Shown one piece after another: positions 53,035 to 58,547 of a stretch of 58,547 bases of DNA (position 1 is its first letter; each line of letters begins with the position of its first letter). Made by a program: the position numbers and the translations under genes. The stretch covers positions 1 to 58,547 of the forward strand of contig NZ_SRIC01000018.1 in the NCBI RefSeq assembly GCF_004684775.1. Reading direction: 5' to 3'. The notes beneath the pieces were generated by a model, which saw nothing but the letters and a program-made list of their open reading frames with translations, did not search any database and was not told the DNA's origin. Source of the stretch: Streptomyces sp. MZ04. Its GTDB lineage: Bacteria; Actinomycetota; Actinomycetes; Streptomycetales; Streptomycetaceae.

Positions 53035-53057
53035 GACGGGCTGCCTTGGGAGGCCGC

Positions 53058-53384
53058 TCAATGCCCCGAGCAGTTGCGGACCGTCGGCTGCGGCGGCACC
53101 TGCTCCGGGCGGGCGGGCTCCGCCGAGGTCGCCAGGGTGTCCAGGAACCGCTGGAGCGCGGGAGTGCCCCCGGGGCCCAGGTTCCGGCGGATGGGCGGGA
53201 CGGCCGCCGGGGTGCCGGACCCGCGCCGGGTCCCCGCGCTCGGGCAGGGCGGCTCCGATGTGTCGACGGTCACGGCCCGGCGTATGAACTCGTCGACCGG
53301 CAGGCCGAGTTGGTCCGCATGACGCAGCAGCGCCGCGTACTCGTCGGGCGTGAACAAGACCTGCACAGGCTTGGCACCGTCCAT
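53058..53384 (-). CDS. Small RHH-like hypothetical protein
   Basis: This 108-residue protein opens with KPVQVLFTPDEYAALLRHADQLGLPVDEFIRRAV, which looks like a CopG/ribbon-helix-helix pattern. The rest is Pro/Gly/Arg-rich and probably disordered. There is no toxin-like neighbour. It could be a DNA-binding protein of unknown target. The gap downstream (53385-53715) separates it from an S33 peptidase gene on the same strand. Confidence 0.6.
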   Translation of the reverse strand: MDGAKPVQVLFTPDEYAALLRHADQLGLPVDEFIRRAVTVDTSEPPCPSAGTRRGSGTPAAVPPIRRNLGPGGTPALQRFLDTLATSAEPARPEQVPPQPTVRNCSGH

Positions 53385-53715
53385 GAACGCATGATGGCGC
53401 CCGCGGGCGCGCTACGCGGTGCGGTTGGCATATTCGCGCTCGAAGGCGTGAAACAGAGCGTGGTCGACGCGTGCCGGAACAAGGGTGGACCCCGACCGGA
53501 CGGGGGAATCGCGATCGGGGCCCACATACCGTTCAACGGTGAACCACCGGCGGGTGTTCCCAGGTCGGGCGACTGTCGTTGTGAGCTGCGTTACGTGCGG
53601 GCCGGCGTGCGAGGGGGGCGTCCGGGGGGTGTTTCCACCGGTGCCCCGATCTTGAGTCGTACGCCCAGTGTGCGGGGCCGCGACTGTCCGTGACTTCAGA
53701 AGGGTGACGCGGAGG
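53385..53715. other. Non-coding gap, nothing recognised
   Basis: About 330 bp upstream of the RHH-like gene and downstream of the S33 peptidase gene. Open frames on the plus strand do not resemble known proteins. No clear promoter, terminator or repeat was found. Confidence 0.4.
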
Positions 53716-55263
53716 TCAGTTCTCCGCGGCGGGCGCGCAGGTGCTCCCGGGGCGCGGCAGCTCCCGCTCCGTGAGGTAGTCGTCCACGGCGTCGCGTGTG
53801 CAGTCGCTGCGGCCGTAGACGCGGTGTCCCGCACCCTCGTACGGCAGCAGGACCGTTGTCCGGCGGGTCTGGCGGTGCACGTTGGTCGCCCATGCGTAGT
53901 GGTTCGCAGGGTCGTGCATCGAATGCAGCATGAGGATCTTGGGTGCTTCGGTCATGCGCAGGCGGTGCTGCGGGTTGTTCACCTCGTCGGGCCAGCCGAC
54001 GCAACTGGCCACCCCGGCGTGGATGCGCGGTGAGCCGCGCAGGTGCGGTGCGGCCCGTAGTTCGGCTTGGGTCAGGCGGGCGAACTCCTGGTGGTTCTTG
54101 GGCCGGAACCGCCAGTCCTGGCAGAACACCGCCTCGAACGGCTCCGCGGTCGTCTGCTGCGGCGCCGTCTGAGGGTTCTTCGCAGCCGGTGCGGGCGGGG
54201 CGTCCTGTGTGACCTGTGTGACCTGTGCGCCCTGCGTGTCCTGCGCGTCGAGTCCGGCGACGTACGTGGCCAGTTCGTCCCAGTCCGGGCCGTAGAACGC
54301 CTTGAAGGCGAAGAGCGTGATCGCGTTCGCGGTGAGCGCCTGATCCGGGGCCTCCGGATCCCGTATCTCCCCTCGGCCCGCCCTGGCGAGGAGGCCGTCC
54401 CAGACGGCGGTGACATCCCGGCCGTGCAGGGCGCAGGAGCCGGCGCGGTCACACCACTTCGCGAACTCGTGGAACGAGTCCTCCGCGGTGGCGGCCGAGG
54501 AGACGAGGAAGTCGCGGGTGCTGCCGATGCTGTGGTCCATGTTCGCGGTGAGCGCCATGGTCCGGATCCGGTCGCCGTACTCCTCCGCGTACTGCTCGCC
54601 GAACAGCGTGCCGTAGGAGTGACCGAAGTAGTTGATCTTCCTTTCGCCCAGTGACCTGCGGATGGCGTCCATGTCGCGGACGACGCTCAAGGTGTCGGCG
54701 TGGTCGAAGACCGGGCCGGTGTGCTGTCGGCAGTCCTTGCGCAACGCCCGGTTGAATTCGGCGAGTTGACTGAACTCGGCCTGGTCGCGGGGGTAGGCGG
54801 ACGGGCGTTGGTCCAGGAGCTCCTTGGAACACTTCACCGGGTTGCTGGCGCCGACCCCGCGCGGGTCGAATCCGACGATGTCGAACTTCTCCTGCACCTC
54901 CGCACTGAAGTGGGTCTTCGCGCGGCGTACGGCGAAGTCCACACCCGAATCGCCCGGCCCGCCCGGGTTGACCATCAGCACGCCGACCCGGCGATCCGGA
55001 TCGGTCGCCTTGCGGCGGGCCACGGCGAGATCGAACTTCGCGCCGGTCGGGTGCGCCCAGTCGACGGGCAGCCGCAGGGTCCCGCAGTCCGCTTCGGCGT
55101 CCTGGGGGCACGGCTTCCAGTCGATGGCGTCCAGAGCCGTCGGGCCGCGGCCGGGAGGATCGGCGTCCGCCGCCTGCACGCCCGGCGTCGCAGCCCCGGC
55201 GAGTACGCCGGTGGCGAGCACGGCGGTGAGCGCTGCGGTGAGCGTTCTTAACGACGGTCGCAT
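53716..55263 (-). CDS. Secreted S33 alpha/beta hydrolase (tripeptidyl aminopeptidase/SlpD-like)
   Basis: This is a 515-residue secreted hydrolase with a signal peptide over about residues 1-30, an oxyanion motif VNPGGPGDSG (98-107), nucleophile S216 in GHSYGTLFG, Asp near LHSMHDPANHY and His in GAGHRVYG. It is related to the Tap-like enzyme above but is a separate gene. A linker with repeated Gln-Val-Thr (GAQVTQVTQDAPPAP) coded by 9-bp repeats near 54200-54250 divides the enzyme. It probably trims peptides outside the cell. Confidence 0.87.
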   Translation of the reverse strand: MRPSLRTLTAALTAVLATGVLAGAATPGVQAADADPPGRGPTALDAIDWKPCPQDAEADCGTLRLPVDWAHPTGAKFDLAVARRKATDPDRRVGVLMVNPGGPGDSGVDFAVRRAKTHFSAEVQEKFDIVGFDPRGVGASNPVKCSKELLDQRPSAYPRDQAEFSQLAEFNRALRKDCRQHTGPVFDHADTLSVVRDMDAIRRSLGERKINYFGHSYGTLFGEQYAEEYGDRIRTMALTANMDHSIGSTRDFLVSSAATAEDSFHEFAKWCDRAGSCALHGRDVTAVWDGLLARAGRGEIRDPEAPDQALTANAITLFAFKAFYGPDWDELATYVAGLDAQDTQGAQVTQVTQDAPPAPAAKNPQTAPQQTTAEPFEAVFCQDWRFRPKNHQEFARLTQAELRAAPHLRGSPRIHAGVASCVGWPDEVNNPQHRLRMTEAPKILMLHSMHDPANHYAWATNVHRQTRRTTVLLPYEGAGHRVYGRSDCTRDAVDDYLTERELPRPGSTCAPAAEN

Positions 55264-55273
55264 GAAGTCCCCT

Positions 55274-55325
55274 CTGTTGGTCTCACGAATGTTCTGTTGG
55301 TCTCACGAACCTGTTGGTCTCACGA
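55274..55325. repeat. Three 15-bp direct repeats before the S33 gene
   Basis: CTGTTGGTCTCACGA occurs at 55274-55288, 55294-55308 and 55311-55325, with 20- and 17-bp spacing, starting 11 bp upstream of the start codon. On the coding strand it reads TCGTGAGACCAACAG. It could be a cluster of activator or repressor sites, or a repeat duplication. Confidence 0.7.
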
Positions 55326-55459
55326 GCTGGATCACGGGATGGCCCATGAACGACTGTGATCGTGAGTCGCCGGAGTCACAACCGCGCGAGCAGGGAATCA
55401 GGGAGATCGCCGGGGCGCGATCAGGGTTGCCCTCAGGGGGACGCCCGAGGGGTTGCCCC

Positions 55460-56722
55460 CTAAGTCCCCTGATTTTTCCCGGACTTGGCAGGCAGCAGCC
55501 GGGCCGCCCGCGTCTGGAGATAGTGCCGCTCGGGGATGCTGAGCGTGCGCTGCGCCGCCGACTGATAGGCGGCGCGGGCGGCTTCGGTCTCGCCCGCCTT
55601 CTCCAGGAGATGGGCGCGCACGGCGTCGAGCCGGTGGTGGCCCGCCAACCGGTCGTCGAGTACGGCGACTTCGGCGAGCCCGGCCCGCGGCCCGTGCACC
55701 ATGGCGACGGCCACGGCCCGGCCCAGTTCGGCCATGGGCTCAGGGGCGCGGCGTACCAGGAGGTCGTACAGGGCGAGGATCTGCGGCCAGTCGGTGTCGT
55801 CGGCGCGCGCCGCCTCGTCGTGCAGCGCCGCGATCGCCGCCTGCAGCTGATAGGCGCCCGCCGGGCCTTGGGAGAGCGCCTCCTCGACCAGCGCGGAGCC
55901 TTCCTCGATCGCCCGCCGGTCCCAGCGGGAGCGGTCCTGCTCGTCGAGCGGGACGAGTTCGCCGTGCGGTCCGGTACGGGCCGCGCTGCGGGCCTCGGTG
56001 AGCAGCATGAGCGCGAGCAGCCCGGTCACCGCGCCCTCCGCGGGCAGCAGGGTGCGCACGGACCGGGTCAGCCGGATCGCCTCGCGGGCCAGGTCGGCGC
56101 GGTGCAGGGCGCTGCCGGACGTCGCCGTGTAGCCCTCGTTGAAGATGAGGTAGAGCACCTGGAGCACCACGGCGAGCCGCTGATCCCGGTCGTCGGGGCC
56201 CGGCTGGCGAAACGGCACCCCCTTGATCTTCGCCTTGGCCCTGCTGATCCGCTGGGCCATGGTCGCCTCGGGCACCAGATGCGCGCGGGCGATCTCGGCC
56301 GTGGTCAGACCGCCGACGGCGCGCAGGGTCAGCGCGACCTGCGCGGCCGGGCTCAGCTCGGGGTGGCAGCAGAGGAAGAGCAGGGTGAGGGTGTCGTCCC
56401 CGGAAGGCGCACGGCTCTCGCCGGGCGCCGGCGTGCTGAACGCGTCCCGCGGGGTGAGCTGGGCGTCCGCCTCCTCGCGCCGGCGCCGGGCCTCGTCGGC
56501 GCGCAGCTGGTCCATGAGCCGCCGCGACGCGACCCGGATCAGCCAGCCGCGCGGGTTGTCCGGCACCCCCTCGTCGGGCCACTGCCGTGCCGCGGCGAGC
56601 AGTGCCTCCTGCACCGCGTCCTCGGCCTCGGTGAAGTGGCCGTAGCGGCGTACGAGCGCGCCGAGGACCTGCGGCGCGTGCAGGCGCAGCAGGTCCTCGA
56701 CATCGGCCGTACGTCTCAACAT
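55460..56722 (-). CDS. ECF42-type RNA polymerase sigma factor with C-terminal extension
   Basis: This 420-residue sigma factor has sigma region 2 (LLRLHAPQVLGALVRRYGHFTEAEDAVQEALLAAARQWP) and region 4 (LTLRAVGGLTTAEIARAHLVPEATMAQRISRAKAKI). It has the long alpha-helical C-terminal domain of the ECF42 group, which lacks an anti-sigma and is thought to act on sigma activity. It is coded after a DGPF protein with a 7-bp overlap, the defining ECF42 gene pair. It likely turns on that partner's operon. Confidence 0.9.
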   Translation of the reverse strand: MLRRTADVEDLLRLHAPQVLGALVRRYGHFTEAEDAVQEALLAAARQWPDEGVPDNPRGWLIRVASRRLMDQLRADEARRRREEADAQLTPRDAFSTPAPGESRAPSGDDTLTLLFLCCHPELSPAAQVALTLRAVGGLTTAEIARAHLVPEATMAQRISRAKAKIKGVPFRQPGPDDRDQRLAVVLQVLYLIFNEGYTATSGSALHRADLAREAIRLTRSVRTLLPAEGAVTGLLALMLLTEARSAARTGPHGELVPLDEQDRSRWDRRAIEEGSALVEEALSQGPAGAYQLQAAIAALHDEAARADDTDWPQILALYDLLVRRAPEPMAELGRAVAVAMVHGPRAGLAEVAVLDDRLAGHHRLDAVRAHLLEKAGETEAARAAYQSAAQRTLSIPERHYLQTRAARLLPAKSGKNQGT

Positions 56723-57135
56723 TCGCCCCCGGCGCCGTCCTGGATGGGACGGATCACCACCGGGTAGGTGGGGGCGCCCTCGGGCTGCGGGCACTCGTTG
56801 ATCCGCTTGGCGATCTCGGTCACGCGGTCCAGGCTCTCGCAGTCGAGGACCCAGTAACCGGCGAGCAGTTCCTTGGTCTCGCCGTACGGGCCGTCCGTGA
56901 CGACCGGGCGGCCGCCCTCGTCCACGCCGACCAGGCGGGTCTGCGCGGGCTCGGTCAGGCCCTGCCCGTCGACCATCTCACCGGACTCGGCCAGATCGTC
57001 GTTGAGTGCGCCCATGAAGGCGAACATCGCCTGCAAGTCCTTCTCGCTCCAGGCGGCCGGGCTGTTGGCGGACGGCTTGCCGCTCATCGCCTCGTAGTCG
57101 GCCTGAGTGCCCTGCACCATCACCAGATACTTCAT
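56716..57135 (-). CDS. DGPF-domain (YCII-like) protein, ECF42 partner
   Basis: This 139-residue protein has the DGPF-like motif VVTDGPYGETKELLAGYWVLDC and a YCII-type fold start, MKYLVMVQGTQADYEAMSG. DGPF proteins accompany ECF42 sigma factors across actinobacteria and are their main known regulon members; the biochemical role is unknown. Its end overlaps the sigma gene by 7 bp, so it is first in the pair. It diverges from the PEP-mutase-like gene. Confidence 0.92.
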   Translation of the reverse strand: MKYLVMVQGTQADYEAMSGKPSANSPAAWSEKDLQAMFAFMGALNDDLAESGEMVDGQGLTEPAQTRLVGVDEGGRPVVTDGPYGETKELLAGYWVLDCESLDRVTEIAKRINECPQPEGAPTYPVVIRPIQDGAGGEC

Positions 57136-57243
57136 GACGTCGCTCCTTGGCTGCTGTGCGGTGTGACCCCCTGTGGGCCACTCTCACAGGGGACGTCGGA
57201 GCGGGCGAGCGCTTCTCGACATCAGGCCCGCCATCCGTCGCGT

Positions 57244-57276
57244 CCATGCTCCGTTCGGCCGCCGGACGGAGCATGG
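57244..57276. promoter_or_regulatory. Long inverted repeat upstream of the PEP-mutase-like gene
   Basis: CCATGCTCCGT (57244-57254) pairs perfectly with ACGGAGCATGG (57266-57276) across 11 nt, 15 bp before the ATG at 57292. It could be an operator shared with the DGPF gene or a leader hairpin. Confidence 0.55.
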
Positions 57277-57291
57277 GGATACGGTCCGGAC

Positions 57292-58107
57292 ATGACCTAC
57301 GCAGACCGTTCCGCCGAGTTCCGTGCCCTGCACCGGGCCGGTCACCCCCTGCTGCTGCCCAACGCCTGGGATCACGCCTCCGCGGCCGCGCTCGCCCACA
57401 GCGGCTTCGCGGCGATCGGCACCACCAGCCTCGGTGTGGCGTCCGCCGCGGGAAAGGCGGACGCCACGGGCGACACGCGGGAGGAGACCCTGCGCCTGGC
57501 GCGCGGCCTGGCCCGGCTGCCCGCGCTGATCACCGTCGACATCGAGGGCGGCTTCGGCGAGCGTCCGGCCGACGTGGCGAAACTCGCGGCCGACCTGGCC
57601 GGGGCGGGCGTGGTCGGCGTGAACATCGAGGACGGCCGCCCGGACGGCACGCTCACCGACACCACCACTCAATGCGACCTGATCCGTGCCATCAAGGAGA
57701 CGGTCCCGGACCTCTTCGTCAACGCGCGCACGGACACGTACTGGCTGAACGCCGGGGAAGCGGGGGAGACGGAGCGCCGGGCCGCCGCCTATCAACAGGC
57801 GGGCGCCGACGGCCTGTTCGTCCCCGCCCTCCAGGACGAGGAGACCATCGCGGCCCTGACCACCACCTTCGACCTGCCCCTGAACATCCTCTACGCCCTC
57901 GGCCGCCTCACCTACAACGACCTGACAGACCTGGGCGTACGCCGAGTCAGCACCGGTTCACTCCTCTTCCGCGCATCCCTCCACGCGGCCGTCACCACGG
58001 CCCAGGGGGTCACGCGGGGCGACACACTCCCGGAGGGCCTGCCTTCGTACGCAGAGGCTGCGGCCCTCTCCGACGGCTATGACCAGGGGACGGGCGCCGG
58101 GGCCTAG
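57292..58107 (+). CDS. Isocitrate lyase/PEP mutase-superfamily enzyme
   Basis: This 271-residue protein has the PEP-mutase barrel: LLPNAWDHASAAALAHSGFAAIGTTSLGVA, then VDIEGGFGE and VGVNIEDG (the Mg-binding acidic residues), and LFVNARTDTYWL. The lyase Cys of isocitrate lyase is not seen, so it is probably a carboxyphosphonoenolpyruvate or oxaloacetate-type enzyme of unknown substrate. The ATG at 57292 is the family start. The TAG stop at 58105-58107 lies inside the MITE boundary (CTAG). Confidence 0.88.
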   Translation: MTYADRSAEFRALHRAGHPLLLPNAWDHASAAALAHSGFAAIGTTSLGVASAAGKADATGDTREETLRLARGLARLPALITVDIEGGFGERPADVAKLAADLAGAGVVGVNIEDGRPDGTLTDTTTQCDLIRAIKETVPDLFVNARTDTYWLNAGEAGETERRAAAYQQAGADGLFVPALQDEETIAALTTTFDLPLNILYALGRLTYNDLTDLGVRRVSTGSLLFRASLHAAVTTAQGVTRGDTLPEGLPSYAEAAALSDGYDQGTGAGA

Positions 58108-58333
58108 GGCCTGTCCGATGGGTCCTGCCGGGGTCGTGGCCCCTGGCACGCGCTCCCCCAAGCTCTCGGCTTCGCTCGAGCAGGGAGGTGCCCCCTCCTG
58201 CGTTGTCGTCGGTTGCCGACGCTCCGCGTTGTCGCCCTCCTCCGCCTTGCAGCCGCACGCACCAGGGCCCGCTCGGCCCTGATCAATCGGCGCCCGGCGC
58301 GAAGGCCGGCCTGACCCATCGGACAGGCCCTAG
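58104..58333. mobile_element. 230-bp MITE-like element with 21-bp terminal inverted repeats
   Basis: The ends are perfect 21-bp inverted repeats (58104-58124 and 58313-58333), each beginning CTAGGGCCTGTCC. Reading the outer CTAG as a TA target duplication fits an IS630/Tc1-type insertion. There is no long coding frame inside. The middle holds AGCTCTCGGCTTCGCTCGAG, a motif I recall as widely dispersed in Streptomyces genomes. The left CTAG supplies the stop codon of the PEP-mutase-like gene. Confidence 0.8.
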
Positions 58334-58343
58334 TAGTGCTTCG

Positions 58344-58547
58344 TTAGGTTCTGGCTCGGGTGAGGGGGCGGCCGCAGGTGGTGCAGGTGCCGGTCCAGCA
58401 CCGCAGCTGGTCTTGCAGCTCGTCGAGGACTTGGTAGAGGGTCAGGCCGGTGTGCGGGCTTTTGGGTCGAGCCGCCGGAGGGTGAGGAAGGCTTGGGCGG
58501 CGGTGACGAGGGTGACGTGGTGGTGCCAGCCGCGCCAGGTGCGGCCC
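58344..58547 (-). pseudogene. IS701-type transposase remnant, C-terminal end
   Basis: On the minus strand the piece reads GRTWRGWHHHVTLVTAAQAFLTLRRLDPKAR and then, after a frame change near 58465, LTLYQVLDELQDQLRCWTGTCTTCGRPL. This resembles the C-terminus of IS701-family transposases, including a CxxC pair. The reading frame breaks, so it is probably not active. The 5' part lies beyond the window. Its stop TAA is at 58344-58346, 10 bp from the MITE. Confidence 0.6.

Overview
The window is GC-rich actinobacterial chromosome and almost certainly Streptomyces. The support is third-position GC bias, GTG/TTG starts, DUF397/XRE regulator pairs, an ECF42 sigma factor with a DGPF partner, a subtilisin-inhibitor (SSI) protein, a Tap-like aminopeptidase and a Streptomyces-type c-di-AMP riboswitch before an NlpC/P60 gene. 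Biotin genes, urease, tap, pfkA, murT/gatD and a type III PKS in this order look like ordinary Streptomyces chromosome; this is from memory of the genus, no alignment was run. No tRNA, rRNA, CRISPR array or prophage was seen.

Layout. 1-9.7 kb: flavoprotein cut by the window edge, Asp-box lipoprotein, F420-type oxidoreductase, MacB/FtsX-like ABC exporter, a ribbon-helix-helix/Doc-like pair, two divergent VOC proteins and a methyltransferase. 9.8-14.8 kb: biotin locus (bioB-bioA-bioD leftward, bioF rightward) with a tandem array grown from the bioD 3' end. 14.8-25.4 kb: WhiJ-like XRE/DUF397/ATPase trio, LysR/LysE pair, riboswitch-controlled cell-wall hydrolase, ClpP paralogue, DinB protein, lipoprotein, reductase, orphan Phd antitoxin, TetR/membrane-protein pair. 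25.4-32 kb: GlnR-boxed urease operon ureABCFGD, then tap. 32-41.3 kb: YbaK deacylase, acyltransferase, SSI inhibitor, CtaG-like protein, pfkA, gatD-murT, def, TetR and acyl-CoA dehydrogenase. 41.3-45.5 kb: same-strand regulator, type III polyketide synthase and GNAT enzyme, then a Gfo/Idh oxidoreductase. 45.6-51 kb: MFS/TetR operon, a deletion scar joining two gene remnants, a DUF985 cupin, and a divergent EamA/TetR pair. 51-58.5 kb: asnB, small RHH-like protein, S33 peptidase, ECF42 sigma with DGPF partner, PEP-mutase-like enzyme, a 230-bp MITE-like element and an IS701-type transposase remnant.

How the genes work together. Most regulation visible in the DNA is local: several regulators sit beside their likely target with a palindrome between them (RHH/Doc, LysR/LysE, three TetR pairs, TetR/acyl-CoA dehydrogenase). 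Three of these regulator genes appear to be transcribed as leaderless mRNAs. MurT and GatD together amidate lipid II. UreABC form urease, and UreFGD load its nickel. Tap and the SSI protein are both secreted players in extracellular proteolysis.

The most interesting leads are the eroded Doc-like toxin with its promoter-embedded operator, the orphan type III PKS locus, the bioD-tail array, the double-truncation scar near 48.56 kb and the MITE whose target site supplies a stop codon.
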